Below, piece by piece: positions 49,797 to 58,996 of a stretch of 64,000 bases of DNA (position 1 is the stretch's first letter; each line of letters opens with the position of its first letter). The position numbers and the translations under genes were made by a program. Source of the DNA: CAZJBS01 sp964544475 (GTDB lineage Bacteria; CLD3; SB21); NCBI GenBank assembly GCA_964544475.1, contig CAZJBS010000008.1, forward strand, positions 62,001-126,000. The letters are read 5' to 3'. The notes beneath the pieces are model-generated. The model was given only the letters and a program-made list of their open reading frames with translations. It was not told the DNA's origin and did no database searches.

Positions 49797-51617
49797 ATGA
49801 TTCTCAAGCATTTGGAAGTGACAAACATTGCCTGCTTTGACAAAGCACGATGGGACTTTCGCGAGGGTTACCATCGGTTGGCGCTTGGCAGTCAAGGAGG
49901 AGCAACTGCCCTTCGGTCGACAATGATGGATATGCTTCTTCCAAAACCCGATCAGGTGTTTCGGTACACCAGATTGGGATCCAATCAATCCAAGGCAAAG
50001 TTGTCGATGAAATGTGGAAACGTGAGCGTCATTATCGAAAAACAATGGCGGCACGGATCCATAAGTTCATGGTCCGCCAAATATGGCGATAAGACCGCTG
50101 TTTTGATGGAGCCGAATCAATCCAGGCAGTGGCAGGCCTGGTTTCTCAGGCAGGCGTTCATTCGGTCCCTGCAGCCTACCAACGATCCAGAACTTGAGGA
50201 ATGGTATTCGGCTTGTGTTCATCTGATTCTTGACACCGGTTATGCTTTACTGCATCGCTGCGAAGACCGGGACTTTGTACTGGCATGCTCTGGCTTCGAG
50301 GCGGAGGTTACGGTCGGCAGGGCACTTCAGCGCTTATACATGACCAGCGCGGAACGATCGGACCAACTAAAATCGGAACAACGCCGAGAGGAAGACGAAA
50401 AAGCCGTTATGGCAACCGATGCTGCCGATCTTAAAGCCGTGGAAACCGATATGGCTGAAGTGCAGTCTTTGATCGTTCGCATTGAGGAGCGTGCACAGAA
50501 GGTCAAACAGGAACGCTCACAATGGTTGCGTGTTCAGAAATACCTGGACAGCAAACGCGATGAACTGAGGGCGCTGAACACCGAAATTGAGGTGTATTCA
50601 TCGGCGCTGCAGGATGACGGTGTGGTCGATGTATCCGGAGAGGAGTTTCGCGATCTGGAGCGGAAATCAAGGCAGTACGAGCAAATCACAAAGAATATGA
50701 CCGCGTTGCAAGAACGTCTGATCGAGCAGAGGCACTTGCAAAAAAATATCGAGGGTCTCCAAAAGGAAATGGATGAGTTGCAGTCGCAAACCATGGATGC
50801 AAGGACGCAAAAACAAATCCGGATTTATGAGGGGGAGATCAAACGGATGTCTAAAATCATTGCCAACATACACAACTTGAATGACGAATTGGCCGCCAAG
50901 GAGGAAGAACGCAGTCCGTTGCTGGCCTCGTACCGGAAATTCACGGTGTTGTCGAAATCCCACAAACTGCTTTCTCAGAATGACGCGAAGAAGCTGCGGA
51001 CGACGTTGAAGAAGGCGATGCGCCAGAGAGATGTGTTGCTTCAGGAGATCGGTGGCCTGGAGGCTGACGCGGCAGGCCATGGCCTTGCCAACGCTATTTC
51101 CCAGGAAGATAGCCTCAAGCAGCAGTTGAGGGAGCTTCAAAAGAGGTCAGATGAACTCAATAGAATTCTTGCAAGCAAAGCACAGAACAAGTTATCAGGT
51201 CCCTCAGAAGAAAGGGAACCGCTTGGAACTCGTCTGCAAGGAGAATTGTCGGTCAAGGCCTATCTTAATGTGGCGTGTGATCTGTGGCATGAAGCGTTGT
51301 GGCAGCGTTGGAAGGATTTCTTGTATGGAAAAATAAAGTCGCTTGAGGATTGGCCAAAAGTGGCAGCGTCGCTATTCAAATCGTGGCAGAACAACATAGA
51401 TTCGGTTAGGCCGCCTGAGAAACAACCGGCATGGTCTGACACGGAATCGAGTCTCCTGGCGTTGGTATTGAGGGTCTTATGGCTAAGCCGCCCGGGCTGC
51501 GTCGTATTTCTCGATGACGAATGGGAGTGGCGCTTCGATTCAGAAACGCGATCGGTGCTTCAGAAAATGATCGAGCATCAGGGGGTTCGTCAAATCATCC
51601 AATTTGCGAAAACCTAA
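49797..51617 (+). CDS. SMC/RecN-like coiled-coil protein with a degenerate P-loop
   Basis: A 606-residue protein. The first 200 residues look like the N-terminal half of an SMC/RecN head (MILKHLEVTNIACFDKARWDF), but the expected GxxGxGKST P-loop reads LGSQGGATALRST (30-42), without the Lys. Residues about 190-490 are heptad-rich with long coiled coil (LKSEQRREEDEKAVMATDAADL..., LQERLIEQRHLQKNIEGLQKE). Residues about 500-606 form the C-terminal head, with CVVFLDDEWEWRF in the position of Walker B/D-loop and IEHQGVRQIIQFAKT at the end. ATPase activity is doubtful. It is divergent from der and has its own promoter; no partner genes are nearby. Confidence 0.65.
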   Translation: MILKHLEVTNIACFDKARWDFREGYHRLALGSQGGATALRSTMMDMLLPKPDQVFRYTRLGSNQSKAKLSMKCGNVSVIIEKQWRHGSISSWSAKYGDKTAVLMEPNQSRQWQAWFLRQAFIRSLQPTNDPELEEWYSACVHLILDTGYALLHRCEDRDFVLACSGFEAEVTVGRALQRLYMTSAERSDQLKSEQRREEDEKAVMATDAADLKAVETDMAEVQSLIVRIEERAQKVKQERSQWLRVQKYLDSKRDELRALNTEIEVYSSALQDDGVVDVSGEEFRDLERKSRQYEQITKNMTALQERLIEQRHLQKNIEGLQKEMDELQSQTMDARTQKQIRIYEGEIKRMSKIIANIHNLNDELAAKEEERSPLLASYRKFTVLSKSHKLLSQNDAKKLRTTLKKAMRQRDVLLQEIGGLEADAAGHGLANAISQEDSLKQQLRELQKRSDELNRILASKAQNKLSGPSEEREPLGTRLQGELSVKAYLNVACDLWHEALWQRWKDFLYGKIKSLEDWPKVAASLFKSWQNNIDSVRPPEKQPAWSDTESSLLALVLRVLWLSRPGCVVFLDDEWEWRFDSETRSVLQKMIEHQGVRQIIQFAKT

Positions 51618-51910
51618 TTACCATCCATGTCTCCAACAGTGACCGATTCGCGAATAGGGTCGATAAACTGAGCAATCACGCGCCGGTGTTCCGGGTGTTC
51701 TGAATAGGTTTGGAGATCCTGTTTGCTCGCGAAACTACTCAAAGCCATCACGGCATGCCCCTGTCCTCGGCTTGACAAGTTTGGCCCAACATGCATTTGT
51801 TGAATTTCCGGTATCTTCCGTTGCAGATCTTTCAGTTCCATTATCATTCTATTCACCTGACGTTCGGAGATATTATTCTTGAGTTTGAACAAGACGACAT
51901 GCCAGAGCAT
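51614..51910 (-). CDS. Dabb (stress-responsive A/B barrel) domain protein
   Basis: A 98-residue single-domain protein. MLWHVVLFKLKNNISERQVNRMIMELKDLQRKIPEIQQMHVGPNL and YSEHPEHRRVIAQFIDPIRESVTVGD show the conserved HxxLFKLK start and the H-P-x-H pair typical of Dabb dimers. The reaction is unknown for most bacterial members. The last four bases overlap the SMC-like gene end. It is the last gene of the nth-DUF4390-kinase-EVE-Dabb string. Confidence 0.85.
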   Translation of the reverse strand: MLWHVVLFKLKNNISERQVNRMIMELKDLQRKIPEIQQMHVGPNLSSRGQGHAVMALSSFASKQDLQTYSEHPEHRRVIAQFIDPIRESVTVGDMDGN

Positions 51911-51948
51911 ACGAATTCCTGAATTAGTTGGATGATTATGGTCGCCGT

Positions 51949-52353
51949 CTATTTTTCCCCGGCCATGTTTAGCAATATCTGTTCTATGTTTGTCGGCACG
52001 GGAACGACTGACAACCGGGCCTGTCGCACCAATGCAAAATCGGCCATCCGCCGATCCTTCTTGATGTCTGAAAGCCGGACGGGCTGATGGATAACTCTCA
52101 GGGCCACAATGTCCACGACGGTCAATGAAGGGTTTCCAGGATCGTCATATGGAGATGATGCGACAGATGCCAACCCCACGATCTGTTTTTCATCACCGGT
52201 ATGGTAAATGTAGAGGAGGTCGTCCTTTTTCATAGCCCTTAAGTTTTTCAAGGCGACAGGATTTTTCACTCCATCCCATCTCGTTTTTCCATCCCGCATC
52301 AAATCATCAAAAGAATACGTGGACGGCTCTGTTTTCAGAATCCAAGAGGTCAT
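51949..52353 (-). CDS. EVE domain-containing protein
   Basis: A 134-residue PUA-like protein that reads modified bases or RNA. MTSWILKTEPSTYSFDDLMRDGKTRWDGVKNPVALKNLRAMKKDDLLYIYHTGDEKQIVGLASV is a standard EVE start with the aromatic cage region W-D-G-V-x-N. The ATG at 52353 follows GGAGG with normal spacing; a GTG at 52359 is in frame. It follows the kinase by 14 bases, so the two could be co-transcribed. Confidence 0.9.
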   Translation of the reverse strand: MTSWILKTEPSTYSFDDLMRDGKTRWDGVKNPVALKNLRAMKKDDLLYIYHTGDEKQIVGLASVASSPYDDPGNPSLTVVDIVALRVIHQPVRLSDIKKDRRMADFALVRQARLSVVPVPTNIEQILLNMAGEK

Positions 52354-52367
52354 GCGCACCTCCGATG

Positions 52368-53936
52368 TTAGTTGATGCTATCGCGATCGAATGGAATGGA
52401 CACGGTGAATGTGGTACCTTGATTTTCGACACTATCGACACTGATCGATCCATGATGTTCTTCGACAATCGCCTTCGCAATCGCGAGGCCCAGACCCATT
52501 CCGGATGATTTTCCTGAGAAATGCGGTTCGAAAATTCTCGGCAGGTCGGGCTTTCTAATACCATGGCCATTGTCAATGATACGGACTACTACGCGATCGG
52601 TCTGGGCTTGAGATTCCAGCCGTACGAAACCGCCGGCACGTCCTGCAATGGCCGCGAGGGCGTTGTCGATCAAATTGATGAAGACACGACGCATGGCTTC
52701 ACGATCCAATTCCATCAAAGGCAGTGCCGGGTCAAGAACAGTGACGGGGGAAGGGTTGGTGTACAACCGGCACGTGTCATGGATAAGGGCAGTCAGATCA
52801 CACGCCTTGGGAGATAGACTCGGGAGTCGGGCAAATTCGGAGAATGCCCTGGTCAAATTGCGCAGGTTTTCAATCTCCTCGGTTATGATTTCGTAACTTG
52901 TCGTGAGCTGCAGACTGAATGCGTCATCCCTGAGGCCATAAGCATCCTTGAGTTGTTGGATATTCAGCTGGATGGGCGTCAGGGGGTTCTTTATTTCGTG
53001 AGCCATGCGCTGTGCAATTTCACGCCACGCGGTCATCTTTTCAAGATAAATCAGACGTTCCTGATGTTGCTTGATCTGGGCGATCATCTCATTGAAAGAT
53101 TGAACCAACTGACCAATTTCATCGTGGCGATGGTCCAATCGGATGTGATAATCCAGGTCGCCCTTGGCTATCTGTTCCGTCGCGTCGGCAAGGACCAAGA
53201 TCGGGCGGGTTATGACCGTCGAAATCCACAGCGCGAGGCCAAGGGATACCAGCAATACTGTGCCGTAAATGATGAGGAAGGATACAAGAAAGCTGTTCTG
53301 AAGACTGCTTTTTCGATTCAGAAAATTTGTGTGGATCTTCAATGCGAGCAATGTGTGATCCAGCCGGTTCCGTAGATCCCTCGGTACAGTCCACAATCCA
53401 AGAAGACGCTCATGGCCCTGGTATCCGGCGGGGAGGGAAGCCACAATCAATCCAAATGAGTCTAGGAAAGTGACCGTCGGGTACGAGGCGTCATGCAAAC
53501 CCACGAAACTTTTCGCATCCAGTGTGTGGACTGCAGAGTCCCACGGTGGGGCCTCGATCTGGCTGAGCACATTGCCGTATTCTGAATTTACCAGCATGTA
53601 ACCATGCAGCCCATACGTGCCCGGAGTTGGCAGAGAGGGACGCTGGTCAACCGTCGGGGTCATACTTCTATCGCGATACAACCATCGCATCAATTCCCGA
53701 AACTCCCTGGATTCAGAGAGCGCTTTGGTTCGCTCCTGGACGCGGATCTTATGATTCTCTATCACCTCCTGGGAGAGGGCGACGGCGTCCGCCAATGATC
53801 GGCCAGTTTCAGCATCGAAGCTGATTGAAAAGACGGTTTCCAATGAAACATGGAACAACAGGGAAACAGGAATGGCAGTTACTATTGAAAGGAACAAGAA
53901 AGCAACAATCAGGCGCAGGCGAATGGATGTAAACAT
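52368..53936 (-). CDS. NtrY-like sensor histidine kinase
   Basis: A 522-residue inner-membrane kinase: helix 1 (residues 9-30), a periplasmic sensor loop (31-214), helix 2 (215-238), HAMP (239-290) and the catalytic core with phospho-acceptor H313 (AHEIKNPLTP), N box N of LIDNALAA, G1 DNGHGI and G2 GMGLGLA. The wording MTAWREIAQRMAHEIKNPLTPIQL is typical of the NtrY family. No response regulator is adjacent. It lies between a DUF4390 gene (one base gap) and an EVE gene. Confidence 0.9.
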   Translation of the reverse strand: MFTSIRLRLIVAFLFLSIVTAIPVSLLFHVSLETVFSISFDAETGRSLADAVALSQEVIENHKIRVQERTKALSESREFRELMRWLYRDRSMTPTVDQRPSLPTPGTYGLHGYMLVNSEYGNVLSQIEAPPWDSAVHTLDAKSFVGLHDASYPTVTFLDSFGLIVASLPAGYQGHERLLGLWTVPRDLRNRLDHTLLALKIHTNFLNRKSSLQNSFLVSFLIIYGTVLLVSLGLALWISTVITRPILVLADATEQIAKGDLDYHIRLDHRHDEIGQLVQSFNEMIAQIKQHQERLIYLEKMTAWREIAQRMAHEIKNPLTPIQLNIQQLKDAYGLRDDAFSLQLTTSYEIITEEIENLRNLTRAFSEFARLPSLSPKACDLTALIHDTCRLYTNPSPVTVLDPALPLMELDREAMRRVFINLIDNALAAIAGRAGGFVRLESQAQTDRVVVRIIDNGHGIRKPDLPRIFEPHFSGKSSGMGLGLAIAKAIVEEHHGSISVDSVENQGTTFTVSIPFDRDSIN

Positions 53937-53937
53937 G

Positions 53938-54537
53938 TCAGGGCCTTCGAACTTGGTTTATGGTAAACCATTCTGAAGTCACCCACGACGTGTCAAAAAA
54001 GCGATGACGGGCTTTCCCAAAGATGACGGCTGCAATCCACCGAAACAGAAAAAACGTCCCATCATCTTGAAGCCACTCATCGAGGTCAATCTGGTGATCG
54101 GGGATTTGGAACAACACAATGCGATGCCGCACTTGCAGGCGAGTTTCCGGATTTATGGAATGTACGGCACCCAAAGCCGTAATTTGGGATTTCAACAAGT
54201 GGGAAGCCAGGGAAGTATCGTCAACAAAGATGCGACGGCCATTCACGGATTCCATTAGAAAAGTGTGATTCCAGACATCATGCGTGAGCGTATCAACATG
54301 CCGAAAGGCTCTAACAAGGCTGTCCTTTGACGATACACTGGTTCGACTTGCGATGCCAAGACGAATACCAGATTTTAAGGCGTGCCATGAGTTGGAGTCA
54401 AGAAGGATACCATCATCGAAGGTGATGTAAAGTGTGTCGGATTCGACGTATGGCCGCACTCGGATTTGACCCGCCATCAGGCTCCCGGAGCCACCAATGT
54501 TCAGGAATAGCAGGACGCCGACGGCTTGGAGTATCAT
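53938..54537 (-). CDS. DUF4390-like periplasmic protein
   Basis: A 199-residue protein with a signal peptide (residues 1-22, SGSLMAGQ). Strands such as IRVRPYVESDTLYITFDDGILLDSNSWHALKSGIRLGI recall DUF4390, a family often encoded directly before NtrY-type kinases, as here. It ends one base before the kinase start and overlaps the nth stop by four bases (ATGA). A role in sensing for the kinase is inferred from this order, and no catalytic residue is recognised. Confidence 0.75.
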   Translation of the reverse strand: MILQAVGVLLFLNIGGSGSLMAGQIRVRPYVESDTLYITFDDGILLDSNSWHALKSGIRLGIASRTSVSSKDSLVRAFRHVDTLTHDVWNHTFLMESVNGRRIFVDDTSLASHLLKSQITALGAVHSINPETRLQVRHRIVLFQIPDHQIDLDEWLQDDGTFFLFRWIAAVIFGKARHRFFDTSWVTSEWFTINQVRRP

Positions 54538-55211
54538 CGTGAATATCGAACATCAGTTTGTGGACAGTACTTTCGTACCTGGCACGTGGAGCACCATGGA
54601 GAAATTGGTTTGCATTGATTTTGGCCAAACGCGACCAGAAGGTCGTTGTACGTCATCCAATGCCGCCTCGGCAGCTTTTTCCGAAGAACCATTTCGGATT
54701 GATCAGCAGATTTTGTTTTTACATAACCCCATCTGTTTGAAATGCGGTGAACGTGGGTATCAACACATATTCCAGGCAATCCAAATCCGGCAATAAGAAC
54801 AAGATTGGCGGTCTTGCGCCCAACACCTCTCAGTCCAAGCAATTCAACAAGGCTTGATGGTACGGTGCCGTTATGCGACTCCATGAGCTTTCTCGAGATG
54901 TCGTGAATCTGACGTGCTTTGGTATTGTAGAATGCAACCGGGTAAATCAATCTGGAGATTTGCAAAACAGACAGACCGACCATGGCTGGGGCATCATCCG
55001 CCATCATAAACAGGCGGTGACTGGCTGCCTCAGTAACAGCATCCTTTGTACGAAGACTGAGAATGGTAGAAATCAAGACACGAAAAGGTGAGCGATCTTG
55101 CGGATCCACATTGCCAACAATGGGTTTAGGCCACCGTGCAGCCTCGCGACGCACTATGGCAAGGACCTTGGATAGCTCTTTATTGGTCATGGTACTGTCC
55201 GACAAAGTCAT
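54534..55211 (-). CDS. nth: Endonuclease III
   Basis: A 225-residue bifunctional DNA glycosylase/AP lyase for oxidised pyrimidines. The helix-hairpin-helix LLGLRGVGRKTANLVL carries the catalytic Lys, followed by the Asp of CVDTHVHRISNRWG; the Fe-S ligands C-x6-C-x2-C-x5-C (CKPISPWCSTCQVRKYC) are complete. Start ATG 55211; the alternative ATG seven codons in is also possible. It opens the nth-DUF4390-kinase string. Confidence 0.93.
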   Translation of the reverse strand: MTLSDSTMTNKELSKVLAIVRREAARWPKPIVGNVDPQDRSPFRVLISTILSLRTKDAVTEAASHRLFMMADDAPAMVGLSVLQISRLIYPVAFYNTKARQIHDISRKLMESHNGTVPSSLVELLGLRGVGRKTANLVLIAGFGLPGICVDTHVHRISNRWGYVKTKSADQSEMVLRKKLPRRHWMTYNDLLVAFGQNQCKPISPWCSTCQVRKYCPQTDVRYSR

Positions 55212-55240
55212 TTGCTATTTTTAGTCCGTTTGAATATACT
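55212..55240 (+). promoter_or_regulatory. Promoter of the VanW-domain gene
   Basis: TTGCTA (55212-55217), 17-base spacer, TATACT (55235-55240). The start point near 55247 makes a GTG at 55250 unlikely and supports the ATG at 55289. It overlaps the promoter on the other strand. Confidence 0.6.
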
Positions 55241-55260
55241 AATTTTTAAGTGATTTTCAA
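55233..55260 (-). promoter_or_regulatory. Promoter of nth
   Basis: Minus strand TTGAAA (55255-55260), 16-base spacer, TATATT (55233-55238). It faces away from, and overlaps, the promoter of the VanW-domain gene. Confidence 0.5.
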
Positions 55261-55288
55261 GAATGCCCAAGGCGAATCGGACCAGTCC

Positions 55289-57217
55289 ATGACTGAAAAC
55301 CTCAGCGAATTTACAGAACTTGAGCGTCTTCTGAAGGAGTCTGAACCAACGACAGTCGCTTCTCCTAACCGGCGCCCGGAGGCCCCATTGGCCCCTGATA
55401 AACCAATGATCGGCATCTCATGGTTGCGATCCCTGGGTTTTCTGATGCTGCTGCTTGGATTGACGGTGGTTGCAGTGGCTGGCCACCATGTTTTCCTCCA
55501 GAATCGCAGTTTGTGGCACAGCCAGGTTGGGCCTGTCGATGTTGGAGGCAGGACCATCAGGGAAATGCGAAAATTGTTGAGCACGTTTGTGGCTGAATTT
55601 CGCCGTCAACGGATGGTGGTCTTGAGCAACGAGGGCCAGTATTTTTTGGTGAATTCTCAAATCATGCCGGCCTTTGATGTGGAAAGCACTTTATTGGAGA
55701 TTGTACATTCATCGAGGCGGACGGATTTTAGTCAAAACTTTGGTCTTCGTCTGCAAAGCCTGTGGAATGGTCGGCGATACCACATTCCGTACTGGTTCGA
55801 TGAAGCACGATTTGTGAATTCGATCATAGCCCAGATACCAAATCTCAAAGGCAGGATGCCGATTGACGCAACGGTCAAACTGGATCGCCGCTATTTTGTT
55901 ACAGTGGCTGGCCGGGACGGCTTCAGTTTTGATGAAGGGCAGGTGTTAAAAGCCTATCGATCAATGCTTGACAGCCTCCATCTGTCGGACCTGGTCGTCG
56001 ATGTGTATCCAAAGGCGGCGGATATTGATTGGGACATGGCCAATACGGCGAGGCGGAAAGCCGAACGAATTGTCCGTCGAATACTGACCATGGCCTACAG
56101 TTATGACGGTTACAATTACGATACATGGAAATTGCCACTGCGGGACGTGCGAGAATGGGTGGAATTCAGAAAAATCAAGGAGCTTGAGAATTACAATCTA
56201 TATCCCGTGTTGAATACGGAAAAACTGAGAAACCACTTACAGGTCAGGATTGCGAAGTATCTGTATCTGCCAAAGGAAGATATCGTCGTAAAGAATGACC
56301 GCGGAAAACCGCTCATCGAAGGTGTGGCAAAGGATGGCTACTATCTGGATGTGGCCCATTCCGTGGCTGACATCAACGACAGTCTGAGGCTTGAGACGAT
56401 AGACACCAGCAGCAACTACATGGTTCTTCTTCGGGTGGCTCATTTGGCCGGCGGCGTGGCCAATCCGGACAATGAGTTTGGTATTACTGATGTTCTGGCG
56501 ACCGGGGTCACGGATTTTTTTGGCTCGCCTGAAAACCGCAAATTCAACATTAAACATGCGGCTATGCAATTTCACAATGTTATTCTGCAACCAGGCGAAA
56601 AATTTTCATTCATTCGTTATATGGGCAAGGTCGACAGCGCTAATGGATACATGAAGGAACTGGTGATCGTGAACGGCGACAGTCTGGAGCCCCAGTATGG
56701 CGGAGGTATTTGTCAGGTGTCCAGCACCCTGTTTCGGACGGTATTTTTTGCGGGCCTCAAAGTGCTGAACCGCGTGAACCATTCTTTTGAGGTCAAGTAC
56801 TATAGGCCGGTTGGATTAGATGCAACCATCTTTGATCCATATCCTGATTTGAAATTCCAAAACGACACCGATCATCTGCTTGTCGTTCAGAATTTTGTGG
56901 ATATCAAACGAACGAAAATGTATTTCAAATTGATAGGAAAGAAAGACGGCCGGCGTATGAGATTCGAAGGGCCCACCTATGAAGGAATAGTCGGTGAAAA
57001 GCAGGAACATTACAAGTATTCATGGGTTAGGTACATCGATTTTCCGGATGGAACGAGTCGCAAAGACAAATTCGGGTCGGTCTATCGAAACAGGGAACTT
57101 GTCAAACAATACCAACCTGAGAATCTGCTTGTCATGAAAGACAGCGTCTTTGTACCGGTGTCTCTGGATACGACAAAACTGGCGCCGCCGGGCTTGGAAG
57201 AGTCGATTCGGAATTAG
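55289..57217 (+). CDS. VanW-domain, peptidoglycan-binding membrane protein
   Basis: A 642-residue protein with a 45-residue cytosolic head, a membrane helix (about 46-64, WLRSLGFLMLLLGLTVVAVAG) and a large extracytoplasmic part. Residues about 65-370 hold repeated beta/alpha units resembling the PG_binding_4 (YoaR-like) fold seen with VanW. The VanW domain starts near 385: FNIKHAAMQFHNVILQPGEKFSF, then GYMKELVIVNGDSLEPQYGGGICQVSSTLFRTVF with the active-site-like Gly-Gly-Gly-x-C, and an N-H-S-F-E-V-K-Y-Y pair of strands. VanW proteins are linked to peptidoglycan but their reaction is not established. GTG 55250 is in frame and rejected. Confidence 0.82.
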   Translation: MTENLSEFTELERLLKESEPTTVASPNRRPEAPLAPDKPMIGISWLRSLGFLMLLLGLTVVAVAGHHVFLQNRSLWHSQVGPVDVGGRTIREMRKLLSTFVAEFRRQRMVVLSNEGQYFLVNSQIMPAFDVESTLLEIVHSSRRTDFSQNFGLRLQSLWNGRRYHIPYWFDEARFVNSIIAQIPNLKGRMPIDATVKLDRRYFVTVAGRDGFSFDEGQVLKAYRSMLDSLHLSDLVVDVYPKAADIDWDMANTARRKAERIVRRILTMAYSYDGYNYDTWKLPLRDVREWVEFRKIKELENYNLYPVLNTEKLRNHLQVRIAKYLYLPKEDIVVKNDRGKPLIEGVAKDGYYLDVAHSVADINDSLRLETIDTSSNYMVLLRVAHLAGGVANPDNEFGITDVLATGVTDFFGSPENRKFNIKHAAMQFHNVILQPGEKFSFIRYMGKVDSANGYMKELVIVNGDSLEPQYGGGICQVSSTLFRTVFFAGLKVLNRVNHSFEVKYYRPVGLDATIFDPYPDLKFQNDTDHLLVVQNFVDIKRTKMYFKLIGKKDGRRMRFEGPTYEGIVGEKQEHYKYSWVRYIDFPDGTSRKDKFGSVYRNRELVKQYQPENLLVMKDSVFVPVSLDTTKLAPPGLEESIRN

Positions 57218-58353
57218 CGCCGGCGTTCCAGCAGGTCATCAACGAGCGTCTTGTTCGCTTTCGGAAAGGCGAACGTGTCCAGATCCTTGACGGCAACCCA
57301 TCGCATTTTGGAACTCCGATTTGGAGTCATTCTCCCACCCAGATACTTGCAGTCAAAAAAATGCAAAGTGACGCGAAAGTGGGAATATTCGTGATGTATG
57401 ATGCGTCGCAATCCCAAGACTTTGACAGAAAGGCCTGTTTCTTCGACGAGTTCTCGCCGGCAAGTATCTTCCAGGGATTCACCTTTCTTTTGTTTTCCAC
57501 CAGGAAATTCCCATAGACCCCCTAGAAGCACGCCTTCAGGCCTTTTTGCAATCAGGACCGATTGGCCTTTCCTGACGATGCCAACGGCAACGTGGTAATG
57601 AGGCCGTTGAATCCTGGGTTTCTTCTTGGGCAGTGTGGAAACATCTCTGAGCCTTTTTTTTGCGAGACATAAAGTGTCCATGGGACATGACTCACAACGT
57701 GGACGCCGTGGCGTACAAATCATGGCCCCTAATTCCATGAGGGCTTGCGCAAATTCTCCAGGCTGCTGCGTTGGAATGAGTGTTTGAACAATATCAGAGA
57801 TGTATTTCTTTGTTGCAGATCGGGTGACATCCCGTGTGATACAAAAGAGCCGGCTGATCACGCGAACAACATTTCCGTCGATGGCCGGCAAGCGATGTCC
57901 AAAAGCTATGCTCGCGACGGCTCCAAGGGTGTAAGGGCCAAGGCCCGGCAATTCCGCAAGTTGAGCGGGATCGGATGGAAATTGCCCGCGATATTTGCGA
58001 ACAATGATCTTCGCAGTCTCATGCAGGTATCCTGCGCGGCGATAATAGCCCAGACCTTCCCACTGCTTGAGTATTTCATCCCGCGATGCTCTTGCAAGCC
58101 GGTCCACCGTTGGATAGGCCCTTATGAAACGCAAATAGTACGGTACGGCTTGCTCGACCAGAGTTTGTTGCAGCATGATTTCCGATAACCATATCCGATA
58201 GGGATCTCGTACCTTTCGCCACGGCAGTGAGCGTCGATTCTTTGCATACCAGTTCAGGAGTCTTGTAGAAATGATCTTAGACCTGGCCACGCGTGATCCC
58301 GGGGATTTTGCGATACTGGCTGGTCCACTTTTCAAAGCGTTGCGATAGTTCAC
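57214..58353 (-). CDS. mutY: A/G-specific adenine glycosylase
   Basis: A 379-residue enzyme removing adenine opposite 8-oxoguanine. The catalytic Glu lies in SEIMLQQTLVEQ, the helix-hairpin-helix is LPGLGPYTLGAVASIAFG and the catalytic Asp is in AIDGNVVRV. The Fe-S loop CTPRRPRCESCPMDTLC is C-x6-C-x2-C-x5-C, and a C-terminal NUDIX-like domain (LLGGLWEFPGGKQKKGESLEDTCRRELVEETG) reads 8-oxoG. The start is a GTG at 58353 giving a 25-residue basic leader; the family similarity begins near residue 25, so a later start is possible. The 3' end overlaps the convergent gene by four bases. Confidence 0.92.
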   Translation of the reverse strand: MNYRNALKSGPASIAKSPGSRVARSKIISTRLLNWYAKNRRSLPWRKVRDPYRIWLSEIMLQQTLVEQAVPYYLRFIRAYPTVDRLARASRDEILKQWEGLGYYRRAGYLHETAKIIVRKYRGQFPSDPAQLAELPGLGPYTLGAVASIAFGHRLPAIDGNVVRVISRLFCITRDVTRSATKKYISDIVQTLIPTQQPGEFAQALMELGAMICTPRRPRCESCPMDTLCLAKKRLRDVSTLPKKKPRIQRPHYHVAVGIVRKGQSVLIAKRPEGVLLGGLWEFPGGKQKKGESLEDTCRRELVEETGLSVKVLGLRRIIHHEYSHFRVTLHFFDCKYLGGRMTPNRSSKMRWVAVKDLDTFAFPKANKTLVDDLLERRR

Positions 58354-58367
58354 AGGTCATAATCCTG

Positions 58368-58396
58368 TTGATATTGCAGGGATGATTCGATACATT
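58368..58396 (+). promoter_or_regulatory. Promoter of the dcd-receiver-kinase-tyrS string
   Basis: TTGATA (58368-58373), 17-base spacer, TACATT (58391-58396). Transcription would start near 58403, about 36 bases before dcd. The next genes overlap one another, so the whole string is probably one operon. Confidence 0.55.
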
Positions 58397-58438
58397 ACGC
58401 GCGACTAATCTACATATTTCCATTCTTTTTTCAATCCT

Positions 58439-58996
58439 ATGATTTTGAGTGACTTGTCCATACTTGAAGAGATGAAGAAAGGCACGATTCGAATTGATCC
58501 TTTTCGCAAAGAGTGCCTTGGGTCGAACAGTTATGATGTCCACCTGAGCAGGCATTTTGCCGTTTATGAAGACGATATTCTGGATTGTCGGCTGGATAAC
58601 GCCATCCGATATTTCGACATACCGACTGAGGGTTATGTATTGCTACCAACAAAACTCTATCTGGCTGTGACGGAAGAATACACGGAAACGCATCGGCATG
58701 TGCCTTTTCTGGAAGGTAAGTCATCCATTGGGCGATTGGGCATAGACATTCATGCCACGGCAGGTAAGGGGGACGTCGGCTATTGCAATACCTGGACGTT
58801 GGAGATCTCGGTCAAGCAGCCGGTTCGTATCTATCCGGGCATGCCGATCGGACAATTGATCTATTTTGAAGTTGAAGGCAATGTTGAAACGGCCTACAAT
58901 CAGAAGACTTCTGCAAAGTACGGGCAAAGGACTCAAAAACCCGTGGCATCCCAAATGTTCAAGAACTACAACACCAAGACCAATCAATGGAAGTAG
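58439..58996 (+). CDS. dcd: dCTP deaminase
   Basis: A 185-residue enzyme converting dCTP to dUTP for thymidylate synthesis. MILSDLSILEEMKKGTIRIDPF with SNSYDVHLSRH at the N-terminus, and GKSSIGRLGIDIHATAGKGDVGYCNTWTLEISVKQPVRIYPGMPIGQL in the core, are dcd motifs: the catalytic Glu lies in the segment TLEISV and the nucleotide-binding GKSSIGR is complete. Length is typical. Its last 10 bases overlap the receiver-kinase gene. Confidence 0.94.
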   Translation: MILSDLSILEEMKKGTIRIDPFRKECLGSNSYDVHLSRHFAVYEDDILDCRLDNAIRYFDIPTEGYVLLPTKLYLAVTEEYTETHRHVPFLEGKSSIGRLGIDIHATAGKGDVGYCNTWTLEISVKQPVRIYPGMPIGQLIYFEVEGNVETAYNQKTSAKYGQRTQKPVASQMFKNYNTKTNQWK

